Below, one piece after another: positions 1 through 8,259 of a stretch of DNA of 64,000 bases; the first letter of the stretch is position 1; every line of letters begins with the position of its first letter. The translations under genes and the position numbers were made by a program. This DNA is from Pannonibacter carbonis (lineage in GTDB: Bacteria; Pseudomonadota; Alphaproteobacteria; Rhizobiales; Stappiaceae). The notes beneath the pieces are model-generated. The model did no database searches and was not told the origin of the DNA. It was given only the letters and a program-made list of their open reading frames with translations. The stretch is taken from NCBI RefSeq assembly GCF_003012935.1, contig NZ_PUDR01000007.1:124001-188000 (forward strand), read 5' to 3'.

Positions 1-735
1 GTGGTGGAGATCCTGCGGCAGGCCTGGACGCGCGACACCATCGATCACGATGGCGAGGTCTACCAGTTCAAGGGCGTGACAACGGAACCCGCCCGCCCCT
101 ATCAGCAGAACGGCGGCCCGCTGCTCTACTTCGGCGGCTATTCCCCCGATGCGCTGGAACTGTGTGGATCCCAGTGCGACGTCTATCTGATGTGGCCGGA
201 GACCAGGGACCAGCTCGCCGCCCGGATGAAGGCTGTGCATGAACGTGCCGCCGCTCATGGCCGCACCCTCGACTACGGTCTGCGCGTGCACATGATCGTC
301 CGCGACACGGAAGCCGAAGCGCGCGAGTATGCCGAGCATCTCGTCTCCAAGCTGGATGATGAATACGGCAAGCTGATCCGTGACCGCGCCCACGATTCCA
401 TCTCGCTCGGCGTTGCCCACCAGGCCCGCGCCCGCGAGCTGGCCGACCAGTTCGGCTACATCGAACCGAACCTGTGGACCGGAATTGGCCGGGCCCGGTC
501 CGGCTGCGGTGCGGCCCTCGTCGGGTCAACCGACCAGATCCTGACCCAGATCGAGGAATACCGGAAGATGGGCATCCGTGCCTTCATCTTCTCCGGCTAC
601 CCGCATCTCGACGAGGCCGACCACTTCGGGACCAAGGTCCTGCCCCACCTGAAAACCTGCTCGCTGCCGCATGCCTATGGCCGCGTGCCGAACGAGACCC
701 CGGCGACACCGCTGGGTGCCGGAGACCGCCGCTGA
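1..735 (+). CDS. SsuD-like flavin-dependent monooxygenase, 5' part outside window
   Basis: This is the C-terminal part (about 244 residues) of a bacterial-luciferase-fold, FMNH2-dependent monooxygenase. The frame is open to the first base, and SsuD-type enzymes are about 380 residues, so roughly the first third lies outside the window. Visible family features are the segment around GGYSPDALELCGSQCDVYLMW, a VHMIVRDTEAEA stretch and a late VGSTDQILTQIEEYRKMGI segment, which match alkanesulfonate monooxygenase-type proteins. Such enzymes use reduced flavin and O2 to split the C-S bond of a sulfonate and release sulfite and an aldehyde. The stop overlaps the start of the aldo/keto reductase, and a flavin reductase follows, as expected for a two-component enzyme. 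The sulfonate assignment is inferred from context; other luciferase-family substrates remain possible. Confidence 0.85.
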   Translation: MVEILRQAWTRDTIDHDGEVYQFKGVTTEPARPYQQNGGPLLYFGGYSPDALELCGSQCDVYLMWPETRDQLAARMKAVHERAAAHGRTLDYGLRVHMIVRDTEAEAREYAEHLVSKLDDEYGKLIRDRAHDSISLGVAHQARARELADQFGYIEPNLWTGIGRARSGCGAALVGSTDQILTQIEEYRKMGIRAFIFSGYPHLDEADHFGTKVLPHLKTCSLPHAYGRVPNETPATPLGAGDRR

Positions 736-1628
736 TGGACCGCATTTCGCTTAGCCCCGATCTCAGCTTCAGCCGAATTGTCTACGGCATGTGGCGGATC
801 GGCGATGACGCCGACACATCCCCGGCCCATGTCCAGGCCAAGGTCGAGGCCTGTCTCGCCCAGGGCATCACCACCATGGACCAGGCCGACATCTATGGCG
901 GCTACACGGCAGAAGCCATTCTGGGCGCGGCCCTGAAGGCCGCCCCGTCAATGCGTGACCGAATTGAGCTGGTGACGAAATGCGACATCGTCGCACCGGT
1001 CGGCCGCTATTCCACCGCGCGCGTCAAGCACTACGATACAAGCGCCGCGCATATCACGACGTCCGTCGAAACGTCTCTTCGTGAAATGGCGACGGACCGG
1101 ATTGACCTGCTGCTGATCCATCGCCCGGATCCGCTGATGGACGCGCAGGAAACCGGCAAGGCCCTCGACGCGCTCGTCGCGTCCGGCAAGGTGCGCAGTG
1201 TTGGCGTGTCGAATTTCCGGCCCTGGGATTTCTCGCTGCTGCAGTCGGCGATGAGCACTCGGCTCGTCACCAACCAGATCGAGATCAGCCTGACAGAGCC
1301 CGCCCCCTTCACCAACGGTGATCTTGCCTATCTGCAGGAGCGTAAGCTTCCGGTGATGGCGTGGTCGCCACTGGGTGGCGGCAGCCTGTTCTCCGGTGCC
1401 AACGCGCCGCTGCTGGCAGCCCTGGAGCGCATCGCAGCCGACTATGAGGTCGACGTCACGGCGGTCGCGGTCGCCTGGCTGTTGCGACATCCGGCTGAGA
1501 TCATCCCGGTCATGGGCACCAATCGCCTCGACCGGATCGCCCGCTTCCATGAAGCGATGAAGGTCGTGATGGACCGGCAGACCTGGTTTGAACTCTACAC
1601 CCTGGCGATCGGAAAAGAGGTGCCGTGA
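735..1628 (+). CDS. Aldo/keto reductase, YdhF-like
   Basis: A full-length 297-residue NAD(P)H-dependent aldo/keto reductase with a TIM-barrel fold. The catalytic tetrad is present: Asp49 and Tyr54 in DQADIYGGY, Lys82 in LVTKCD and His129 in LLLIHRPDPLMD. The sequence resembles E. coli YdhF closely, including VYGMWR near the start, SVGVSNF and MAWSPLGGG. The start is the ATG in the TGATG overlap with the upstream monooxygenase, so the two are probably translationally coupled. In the Agrobacterium sulfoquinovose monooxygenase pathway an aldo/keto reductase reduces the aldehyde left after desulfonation. The same role here is inference from the neighbours and not from the sequence alone. Confidence 0.9.
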   Translation: MDRISLSPDLSFSRIVYGMWRIGDDADTSPAHVQAKVEACLAQGITTMDQADIYGGYTAEAILGAALKAAPSMRDRIELVTKCDIVAPVGRYSTARVKHYDTSAAHITTSVETSLREMATDRIDLLLIHRPDPLMDAQETGKALDALVASGKVRSVGVSNFRPWDFSLLQSAMSTRLVTNQIEISLTEPAPFTNGDLAYLQERKLPVMAWSPLGGGSLFSGANAPLLAALERIAADYEVDVTAVAVAWLLRHPAEIIPVMGTNRLDRIARFHEAMKVVMDRQTWFELYTLAIGKEVP

Positions 1629-2155
1629 TGATGGCTGCAAATGACAGACACGCCCATGGCGAGACCGTTTTCAGCCCGGATGCCGGCAATGCCCGGGCCT
1701 TCCGCATGGCGCTTGGCAGCTTCACCACCGGCGTGACCGTGGTCACCGCCATGGGCGCGGACGGTCCGATGGGCATGACGGTGAACAGCTTTACCTCCGT
1801 GTCCCTCGACCCGCCACTGGTGCTTTGGTCACCGGCCAAAAGCTCATCGAAGCACGATGCCTTCGCCGCCATCGACCACTACGCCATTCATGTCCTGAGC
1901 GCGGATCAGGATGGCCTCAGCGCCTGCTTCACCCGCGGCGGCACCGCCTTTGACGGGCTGGACTGGCAGCTGAACCCGGACGGGACCCCGGTCATTCCAG
2001 GAACACTGGCCCGGTTCGAGTGCCGCCGCTTTGCCCTGCATGACGCAGGTGACCATTCGCTGATCATCGGCCGCGTGCTGCGTGTCGCCCACCGGGACGG
2101 TGATCCGCTCTGCTTCTCGCGCGGCATGTACGGGCACTTCGCGCGCAAGGCCTGA
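1628..2155 (+). CDS. Flavin reductase family protein (FMN-binding split barrel)
   Basis: A 175-residue protein of the flavin reductase-like split-barrel family. It carries the usual N-terminal FRMALGSFTTGVTVVTA segment, then GMTVNSFTSVSLDPPLVLW, and late HSLIIGRVL. The family reduces FMN or FAD with NAD(P)H and passes free reduced flavin to a partner monooxygenase, which here is most likely the SsuD-like protein two genes upstream. The ATG at 1628 overlaps the TGA of the reductase gene; a GTG three bases earlier and an ATG three bases later are possible. It is the last enzyme gene before the transporter genes of the same operon. Cytoplasmic. Confidence 0.9.
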   Translation: MMAANDRHAHGETVFSPDAGNARAFRMALGSFTTGVTVVTAMGADGPMGMTVNSFTSVSLDPPLVLWSPAKSSSKHDAFAAIDHYAIHVLSADQDGLSACFTRGGTAFDGLDWQLNPDGTPVIPGTLARFECRRFALHDAGDHSLIIGRVLRVAHRDGDPLCFSRGMYGHFARKA

Positions 2156-2209
2156 CAGGACTGCACGGCGCGGACCCGGGGGGAGACCGGTCCGCGAGGG
2201 GAGGAAAAC

Positions 2210-2800
2210 ATGGAACTGTTGCTGGCTGCCACACGGCTTCTTGGCCAGGCCAATGCCGCCGCGCTCGCCGTCGGGCGGTGGCTCGGCGCGCTTTGCGTCG
2301 GGGCCATGGTCGTGATCATTCTCGTGCAGGTCATCTATCGCTATGGCCTGCAGAACGCCCTGCCCTGGACCGAGGAAGCCTCACGCTTCCTCATGCTCTG
2401 GATGACCGGCCTGATGGCTCCGACTGCTTATCGGCGCGGCGGGTTTGTCGGCATCGACATGGTGCTGCTGCTGCTGCCTCGCATGGCGGCGGCCTTGCTG
2501 TCCCTGCTGCTGCTGCTGCTTTCCGGCGTGCTGCTGTGGGTCGGCATGCGGATCGGCTGGGCCGAGGTCATGGGGCTTGGCGGACGCTTTGCCTTGCCCT
2601 CCGTTTCCGTCCCGACCTCGCTGGACCTCTCGACCTGGATGAGCATTCCGCGCGGCTGGATGATGGCGTCCCTCGCTGTGGGCGTCACTGCGATGTTCAT
2701 CGTCAATATCGAACTGGTTCTGCGTGCAATCCTGTCCATCTTCGGCCGCGGCCGTGACCTGGCGCCCGTCGCCATGGCCAGCACATTGGGAGCCGAATGA
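2210..2800 (+). CDS. dctQ: TRAP transporter small permease (DctQ family)
   Basis: A 196-residue inner-membrane protein with four predicted hydrophobic helices: about residues 23-45, 60-75, 85-110 and 145-170. PWTEEASRFLMLWM is a hallmark of the DctQ family. It is the small membrane subunit of a tripartite ATP-independent periplasmic transporter driven by the sodium or proton gradient. A strong purine-rich ribosome site (GGGGAGG) precedes the ATG. Its stop overlaps the start of the large permease gene by four bases, so the two subunits are coupled. Confidence 0.93.
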   Translation: MELLLAATRLLGQANAAALAVGRWLGALCVGAMVVIILVQVIYRYGLQNALPWTEEASRFLMLWMTGLMAPTAYRRGGFVGIDMVLLLLPRMAAALLSLLLLLLSGVLLWVGMRIGWAEVMGLGGRFALPSVSVPTSLDLSTWMSIPRGWMMASLAVGVTAMFIVNIELVLRAILSIFGRGRDLAPVAMASTLGAE

Positions 2801-4089
2801 TGCTGACCCTGTTCCTGCCCCTGTTTCTTGTCTTTCTGATGCTGGGCCTGCCGATCGTCTTCGGCCTCATCGCAGCCCCAGGCATCCTGTTGTGGCTCAA
2901 CGGTCAGGAGCGCGACATCGTTCTCCTGTACCGCAACGTCTACAACGGCATGGACAGTTTCCCGCTGATGGCAATCCCGTTCTTCATGCTCGCCGGCGAG
3001 CTGATGAACCGGGCGGGCATCACCTTGCGGCTGGTCGAGTTCGCCCAGGCCCTGATCGGCCACCTGCGCGGCGGCCTCGCCCATGTGAACATCCTGTCCT
3101 CGATGCTGTTCGCCGGCCTGTCCGGATCGGCTGTCGCTGACGTGTCGGCACTCGGGTCCATGATGATCCCGGCGATGGAGAAGCAGGGCTACACCCGCCG
3201 CTTTGCCGCAGCCGTCACCGCAGCCTCCGCCATCATCGGCCCGATCATCCCGCCCTCCGGCATCATGATCATCTACGCCTATGTGATGGGCGAGAGCGTC
3301 GCGGCCCTGTTTCTCGCCGGTATTGTCCCGGGCATCCTCATCGGCCTGTCGCTGATGGGCATCGTCTGGCTGCTCGCCGACAAGGAAAACCTGCCGCTGG
3401 CCACCCGCCGCGCCAGCTGGGGCGAGCGCGGTCACGCCAGTCTCAAGGCTTTCTGGCCGCTTCTCACCCCGGTCATCATCATGGGCGGCATCCTCGGCGG
3501 CATCTTCACGCCGACCGAAGCCTCCGCCATCGCCGTCGGCTATGCCTTCTTCATCGGGCTGTTCGTGCTGCGCACCCTGAAAGTAAAGGAAATTCCGGAC
3601 GTCCTGACCCGCGCCGGCATGACCTCTGCCGTGGTGTTGCTGCTCGTCGGCGCCGCCATGGCCTTCAAGACCGTGGCCAGCCTGTCGCACACACCGGAAC
3701 TGCTGGCCGACATCATCCTCGGGCTCAGCGACAACCCGCTGGTGCTTCTGTTCCTGATCAACGTGCTGCTGTTCATCGTCGGCATGTTCCTCGATGCAGG
3801 CCCGGCCATCATCATCCTCGGCCCAATCCTCGGCCCGATCTTTCTCGAGCTAGGCGTTGATCCGGTGCATTTCGCCATCGTCATGGCGGTGAACCTCACC
3901 GTCGGCCTGCTCACCCCGCCCATGGGGCTGGTGCTGTTCGTCACCTCGTCCGTCTCCGGACTGCGCGTCGAGACCATTGCCCGGGCCACATTGCCGTTCT
4001 TGGCTGCGGAAATCGCGGTGATCTTCCTGATCACCTATTTCCCGGCCCTCACCCTCACGATCCCGCGCCTTGCCGGATTTGTGGACTGA
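2797..4089 (+). CDS. dctM: TRAP transporter large permease (DctM family)
   Basis: A 430-residue, strongly hydrophobic protein with about a dozen membrane segments. It carries DctM signatures: PLMAIPFFMLAGELMNRAGI near residue 55, GLSGSAVADVSALGSMMIPAM near residue 110, and IIGPIIPPSGIMIIYAY near residue 150. It forms the elevator-type translocation subunit with DctQ. The size is normal for the family. It lies between the small permease (overlapping start) and the substrate-binding protein gene, so the transporter is complete. Confidence 0.96.
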   Translation: MMLTLFLPLFLVFLMLGLPIVFGLIAAPGILLWLNGQERDIVLLYRNVYNGMDSFPLMAIPFFMLAGELMNRAGITLRLVEFAQALIGHLRGGLAHVNILSSMLFAGLSGSAVADVSALGSMMIPAMEKQGYTRRFAAAVTAASAIIGPIIPPSGIMIIYAYVMGESVAALFLAGIVPGILIGLSLMGIVWLLADKENLPLATRRASWGERGHASLKAFWPLLTPVIIMGGILGGIFTPTEASAIAVGYAFFIGLFVLRTLKVKEIPDVLTRAGMTSAVVLLLVGAAMAFKTVASLSHTPELLADIILGLSDNPLVLLFLINVLLFIVGMFLDAGPAIIILGPILGPIFLELGVDPVHFAIVMAVNLTVGLLTPPMGLVLFVTSSVSGLRVETIARATLPFLAAEIAVIFLITYFPALTLTIPRLAGFVD

Positions 4090-4117
4090 CTTCAGACGTA
4101 AAGGGAGGACTGAAGGA

Positions 4118-5173
4118 ATGTTGAAGACCATGCTGAAGACCGTGCTTCTGGCCAGCACGCTGTGCGTTGCCGGGCTGGCCCATGCCGCAGACATCACCCT
4201 GCGCGCCACGGCCAACTCGAACGAGAACGATGAGGACTATGACGGCCTGATCGTGTTCAAGAACTACATCGAGAACGCCTCCAACGGCGCCATCGCGGTA
4301 GAACTGTTCATCGGTACACAGCTCTGCGCCACCGGGGAGGAGTGCCTGCAGGGTGTGGCCGATGGCTCGATCGACGTCTACATCTCGACGTCGGGCGGTG
4401 CGGCTGGCCTGTTCCCCTACATCCAGGTGCTGGATCTGCCGTATCTGATGAGTGACGACCGGGTGGCTGAAGAAGTCCTGTCCGGCAACTTCACCCGCGA
4501 ACTGCGCGCCAAGGCGCTTGCCGACAGCGACAACAAGATCCGCCTGATGACCATCGGCAACACCGGTGGCTGGCGCAACTACGCCAACACCAAGAAGACG
4601 GTGAAGACGCCGGATGACCTGAAGGGCCTGAAGATGCGCACCGTTCCGGCCGCCCTGCCGCAGCAGGTTGCGACCTCCGTCGGCGCGGCTCCGACGCCGA
4701 TTCCGTGGCCGGAACTCTTCACCTCGCTGCAGACGGGCGTGGTCGAAGGCACCGCCAACGGCATCACCGACATCATGTCGATGAAGTTCCCGGACGCTGG
4801 CCTCAAGTACCTGACCCTCGACGGGCACAGCTACATGGGCGCCTTCTGGTGGATGTCCAACGACCGCTTCCAGAGCCTGACCCCGGCCCAGAAGCAGATC
4901 GTCGTCGACGGCTTTGCCGCCCTGCAGCAGGCAACCTTTGCCTCGCCCAAGCGCAAGGAAATCGCCGCCTACCAGGACTTCATCAAGTCCGGCGGTGAAG
5001 TCTATGTCCCGACGAACGAGGAGAAGGCCGCCTTCAAGGGTGCCGTTACGCCGGTGTTCGACTGGTTCAAGGGCAATGTGAAGGACGGCGGCGAGATCTT
5101 CGACAAGTTCCAGGCCGCTGTTGCCGAAGCCGAAGCCAAGGTTGCAGCTGAACGCGCTGCCGATCTGAACTAA
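4118..5173 (+). CDS. dctP: TRAP transporter periplasmic substrate-binding protein (DctP family)
   Basis: A 351-residue DctP-family protein. It has a clear Sec signal peptide (Lys-rich start, then VLLASTLCVAGLAHA) with likely cleavage before ADITLRA. The family features GVADGSIDVYI, IQVLDLPYL and the central WRNYANTKK...PDDLKGLKMRT region with the conserved Arg are present. The start was chosen at 4118 because an AAGGGAGG ribosome site sits 9-10 bases upstream and the signal peptide begins there. It captures the ligand for DctQM. The ligand cannot be read from sequence; a carboxylate or sulfonate is expected, and the flanking desulfonation-type genes favour a sulfonate. Confidence 0.94.
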   Translation: MLKTMLKTVLLASTLCVAGLAHAADITLRATANSNENDEDYDGLIVFKNYIENASNGAIAVELFIGTQLCATGEECLQGVADGSIDVYISTSGGAAGLFPYIQVLDLPYLMSDDRVAEEVLSGNFTRELRAKALADSDNKIRLMTIGNTGGWRNYANTKKTVKTPDDLKGLKMRTVPAALPQQVATSVGAAPTPIPWPELFTSLQTGVVEGTANGITDIMSMKFPDAGLKYLTLDGHSYMGAFWWMSNDRFQSLTPAQKQIVVDGFAALQQATFASPKRKEIAAYQDFIKSGGEVYVPTNEEKAAFKGAVTPVFDWFKGNVKDGGEIFDKFQAAVAEAEAKVAAERAADLN

Positions 5174-5180
5174 CATCCCC

Positions 5181-5207
5181 GGGAGGTGGCGCCCTGCGCC
5201 GCCTCCC
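5181..5207 (+). terminator. GC-rich hairpin between dctP and the exporter gene
   Basis: A 12-base arm GGGAGGTGGCGC and its near-complement GCGCCGCCTCCC flank a three-base loop, with one T-G pair in the stem. No T-run follows. A hairpin just downstream of a binding-protein gene fits mRNA stabilisation or partial attenuation, keeping DctP expression above that of the exporter. Confidence 0.5.
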
Positions 5208-5253
5208 CCTTCCTGCCGCTCGTCAAGAGCCCATCCATGACCGAAAGTCCGTG

Positions 5254-6342
5254 ATGACCGCGCCCGATCCGGCCAATGGCCCGGCTTCAAGCCCGCCTGC
5301 CGCCTCCTCTGCCCCGCACGATCCGATCACGTCAGCTGCCTTCTGGCGCATCCGCTTTCCGGGTCTGTCGATCTCCATCCTGATCGCGCTCGCCTCCGCC
5401 TTCCTGTCGGAGCATTACGGCGCGCCGGCCATGCTACTGGCCATCCTGATCGGGCTTGCCCTGCACTTTCTGGCCGAAGACCCCCGCATGGGGCCAGGGC
5501 TGGAGTTTGCCGCCAAGGCATTGCTGCGCGCGGGCATTGCGTTGCTCGGCCTCAGGATCAGCCTGACCATGTTCGCTGACCTCGGCCTGCCGATGCTCGG
5601 TGTCCTTGTCGCGGCCGTGGTCCTGACCATCGGCTTCGGCATCCTCGCTGCACGGCTGACTGGCCATTCCGCTTCCTTCGGCACCCTCACCGGAGGTGCT
5701 GTCGCAATTTGCGGCGCTTCTGCCGCCATGGCCATCGCCGCCGTGCTGCCCCGGCGCAACCCGCAGGAGGCCGAGCGTGACATGGTCTTTGCCGTCTTTG
5801 GCGTGACGATGCTCTCGACCCTTGCCATGATCGGCTACCCGATCCTCGCCTCAGCGCTGGACCTGGGACCGGTAATCACTGGCGTCTTCCTCGGCGCAAC
5901 GATCCATGACGTTGCCCAGGTGGTCGGGGCCGGTTTCTCGGTGTCGCAAGAGACCGGCGACATGGCGGTGCTGGTCAAGCTGATCCGGGTCACCCTGCTG
6001 GCACCCGTGGTTCTGGTCATCGCCCTCGCCTACCGGCGCAGCGGCAGCATCGAGGGATCGGCTCGCCCGCCGCTGCTGCCGGGCTTCGTCATCGTCTTTC
6101 TCGCGCTGGTGGCGGTGAACTCGGCCGTGACCATTCCGCCCGTCGTTGCCGAGGCCGCCAACGCGACATCCCGCTGGGCGCTGCTGGCGGCCATAGCGGC
6201 AGTCGGCGTCAAGACATCCCTGCCGAATGTGCTGAAGGTTGGTCGCAAGGCCATCGCGCTGCTGGTCGCCGAAACAGTCTTTCTCGCAGTCCTGATCCTG
6301 ATCGCTGTCGAAGTGCTCCCGCTGGCCCGACTTGACCAGTAA
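5254..6342 (+). CDS. YeiH/UPF0324 family putative sulfite/sulfate exporter
   Basis: A 362-residue multi-spanning inner-membrane protein of the YeiH (Cons_hypoth698) family. A Pro/Ala/Ser-rich N-terminus of about 28 residues is followed by roughly ten helices. Family segments are visible: LLRAGIALLGLRISL, LTGGAVAICGASAAMA, and VFLGATIHDVAQVVGAG. Members often sit in sulfonate-dissimilation clusters, where they have been proposed to export sulfite or sulfate. That fits the upstream desulfonating enzymes and TRAP transporter. The ATG at 5254 is preferred; a GTG directly before it is possible. It is the last gene of the rightward operon. Confidence 0.85.
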   Translation: MTAPDPANGPASSPPAASSAPHDPITSAAFWRIRFPGLSISILIALASAFLSEHYGAPAMLLAILIGLALHFLAEDPRMGPGLEFAAKALLRAGIALLGLRISLTMFADLGLPMLGVLVAAVVLTIGFGILAARLTGHSASFGTLTGGAVAICGASAAMAIAAVLPRRNPQEAERDMVFAVFGVTMLSTLAMIGYPILASALDLGPVITGVFLGATIHDVAQVVGAGFSVSQETGDMAVLVKLIRVTLLAPVVLVIALAYRRSGSIEGSARPPLLPGFVIVFLALVAVNSAVTIPPVVAEAANATSRWALLAAIAAVGVKTSLPNVLKVGRKAIALLVAETVFLAVLILIAVEVLPLARLDQ

Positions 6343-6400
6343 AAAAATGACCCGGTTTGCTCCGGGCTCAGACTGGGAACAAAGCCGTCACTTCTCAGTC

Positions 6401-6527
6401 GTCATTCCGGACGATGCGAAGCGGAGATCCGGAACCGGAGAGCCACAGTCTCTCCGGCATCAAGTCATGGTATGTTGATGCCTCGGCTCGCCGGTCCCGG
6501 CTCGGCGCTGCGCTTAGCCGGGATGAC
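6401..6527. repeat. Dispersed-type palindromic intergenic repeat
   Basis: A 127-base segment begins GTCATTCCGG and ends CCGGGATGAC, with internal partial complementarity (GGAACCGGAGAG / CTCTCCGG). It has the look of the long imperfect palindromes found between genes in many alphaproteobacterial genomes. It lies between two converging transcription units and has no coding potential that I would defend. Confidence 0.55.
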
Positions 6528-6555
6528 GGCGGTGAGGTCGAGGTTTTCACCAAGC

Positions 6556-6585
6556 AAAATGGCCCAGTTTACACCGGGCCATTTT
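6556..6585. terminator. Bidirectional intrinsic terminator
   Basis: Perfect 10-base arms, AAAATGGCCC and GGGCCATTTT, enclose a 10-base loop. The A-run and T-run ends make it usable from both strands. It lies between the convergent exporter gene (ends 6342) and the M24 peptidase gene (ends 6610). Confidence 0.8.
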
Positions 6586-6609
6586 GTTGTCAGTACCATT
6601 CTTGGTCCA

Positions 6610-7716
6610 TCACACCACGGCGAGATCCCGGCTGAGACCCGACAGAATCTCGCAGCCGTTCGCAGTTACCACGGCGACTTCCTCCAGGCGGATGCCGAAG
6701 CGGCCCGGCAGGTAGATGCCGGGTTCAATGGTGAAGACCATGCCTTCTTCGAGAACAAGCTCGTTGGCGCTGGTGATATAGGGCTGCTCGTGCACTTCCG
6801 TTCCAAGGCCGTGGCCGGTCCGGTGGGTGAAGAAATCGCCATAGCCGGCATCGGTGATGACCTGACGCGCGGCCAGATCGACACTGCGGGCTGAAACACC
6901 CGGCCGTGCGGCCGACATGGCGGCACGGACGGCAGCGTCGACGACCCAGTGCACATCGCGATAGCCGGCCGGCGGCTCGCCGAAGCTGGCCATCCGGGTG
7001 ATGTCCGAGTTGTAGCCATTCTTGATGCCACCAATGTCGACGAGAACGATGTCGCCCCGCTTCAAGGTGGACGAGCCCGTATGATGGTGCGGATAGGCAC
7101 TGTTCGGGCCGATGGCCAGAATGGCGAAGGTCGTCCGCGCGCCGTTGGCCGCGAAGGTCTCCTGTACCACAGCAGCCAGCTCGCTCTCGCTGATGCCTTC
7201 GGCCAAGGCATCGCGCACCGCGACCTGGGCGATATCGGCGATCCGGGCATTGTCCTTGAGCAGCGCGATTTCATCGGCCGTCTTGATCATGCGCAGCCCG
7301 CCAACCGTTTCGGAGGCAAAGCTGCGGCCACACCCGGCGAGCGCGTCGGTCAGCATGAGCGCGTGGTCGGCACGCATGGTCTCATCAAGACCGAAACGGC
7401 GCGCCTTGGGGGCGGCAAAGCCAATCGCTTCAGCCAGAGCCTTGGCGGGACCGACATCATCCTTCCATTCGAAGAATCTCAGGTCCGTATGCTGACGGCT
7501 GTCGTCTGCATTGAGCGCCGGCATCAGGAAGCAGGCGCTCTCGCGGCCAATCAGGCACAGCGAAGGCCGCTCGTCGGCCGCCGGGGCAAAGCCCAGCAGC
7601 CAGCGCAGGTGTGCACCCGGGGCAAGAGCCACCAGATCGGTGCCGGTGGCTTCCATCTTCTGGCGCAGACGCGCCAGACGCTCAGCTACATAGGGCTTTG
7701 CGGCATCATGAGCCAT
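6610..7716 (-). CDS. M24 family Xaa-Pro peptidase
   Basis: A 368-residue cytoplasmic metallopeptidase with an N-terminal creatinase-type domain (about 1-125) and a C-terminal pita-bread domain. The five metal ligands are all visible: Asp in VDIGG, Asp in NSDITR, His in GHGLGTEVHE, Glu in TIEPGIY and Glu in IRLEEVAVV. The family cleaves the N-terminal residue from X-Pro peptides using two metal ions. The ATG overlaps the stop of the GAF gene, and the whole leftward unit faces a peptide ABC transporter. A role in breaking down imported proline-containing peptides is therefore a reasonable inference. Confidence 0.93.
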   Translation of the reverse strand: MAHDAAKPYVAERLARLRQKMEATGTDLVALAPGAHLRWLLGFAPAADERPSLCLIGRESACFLMPALNADDSRQHTDLRFFEWKDDVGPAKALAEAIGFAAPKARRFGLDETMRADHALMLTDALAGCGRSFASETVGGLRMIKTADEIALLKDNARIADIAQVAVRDALAEGISESELAAVVQETFAANGARTTFAILAIGPNSAYPHHHTGSSTLKRGDIVLVDIGGIKNGYNSDITRMASFGEPPAGYRDVHWVVDAAVRAAMSAARPGVSARSVDLAARQVITDAGYGDFFTHRTGHGLGTEVHEQPYITSANELVLEEGMVFTIEPGIYLPGRFGIRLEEVAVVTANGCEILSGLSRDLAVV

Positions 7717-8175
7717 TCAGGCCTCCATTGGCACGCGGGCCATGGCCTCCAGGAGCGTCGCGCGATGGTCCGCGACAAGGGCCTCCAGCTTGGCCACCCG
7801 CTCAGGGGTGAAATGTCCCTCGACGTCCAGGATGTTGACGGTGCCCACGACCTTCTCGCCGTCGGAGACGGGGATGTTCATGGCCGAGTGGCAGCCGAGC
7901 TGATTGATGAGGGCGTGATCGAAGAAATAGATCGCGAATTCCGGCGTCGTGTTGGCGACGAAGCTTCGGGCTCCGTCGATTACGATCTCCGTCCAGCCGT
8001 CTGACCGCATCGGCTTGGTGCCGGAGGTCGGATAGTCGGCCGGATGGGACGTGTAGGCACGGCGGCTGAGGCCGGCCTTGCGGTCCAGAACGGTGACGGT
8101 GAACAGGCGGGCGCCCACGGCGGTGCGCGCAGCCTCGTGCAAGGCTGCAAAGACGGTATCGGGGGACGTGATCAT
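7717..8175 (-). CDS. GAF domain protein
   Basis: A 152-residue protein that is essentially one GAF domain. Typical pieces are VFAALHEAARTAVGARLFTVTV at the start, GWTEIVIDGARSFVANT in the middle and SAMNIPVSDGEKVVGTVNILD near residue 110. No catalytic, transmembrane or DNA-binding domain is attached. GAF domains bind small ligands, so a sensing or small-molecule binding role is possible but the ligand is unknown. It overlaps the M24 peptidase start and lies behind the solute-binding protein gene, separated from it by a hairpin. Confidence 0.85.
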   Translation of the reverse strand: MITSPDTVFAALHEAARTAVGARLFTVTVLDRKAGLSRRAYTSHPADYPTSGTKPMRSDGWTEIVIDGARSFVANTTPEFAIYFFDHALINQLGCHSAMNIPVSDGEKVVGTVNILDVEGHFTPERVAKLEALVADHRATLLEAMARVPMEA

Positions 8176-8209
8176 GTTCGAATTCCGGGGCGTTGGGGGC
8201 AGGAAAGGA

Positions 8210-8236
8210 CCGGAGGGCAGCAGGGCCGCCCTCCGG
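8210..8236 (-). terminator. Hairpin downstream of the binding-protein gene
   Basis: Perfect 9-base arms CCGGAGGGC and GCCCTCCGG enclose a 9-base loop. It lies between the solute-binding protein stop and the GAF gene start, with no T-run on the leftward strand. It probably stabilises or attenuates the message so that the binding protein is made in excess. Confidence 0.5.
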
Positions 8237-8259
8237 GTGGTCTCGTCATGGGGCTGTGC

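Noticed and set aside
6343-6370. Hairpin CCCGG-TTTGCT-CCGGG after the exporter gene
   Set aside because: The stem is only five bases and the T-run lies on the leftward strand, where the better terminator at 6556-6585 acts first; not listed as a separate terminator.
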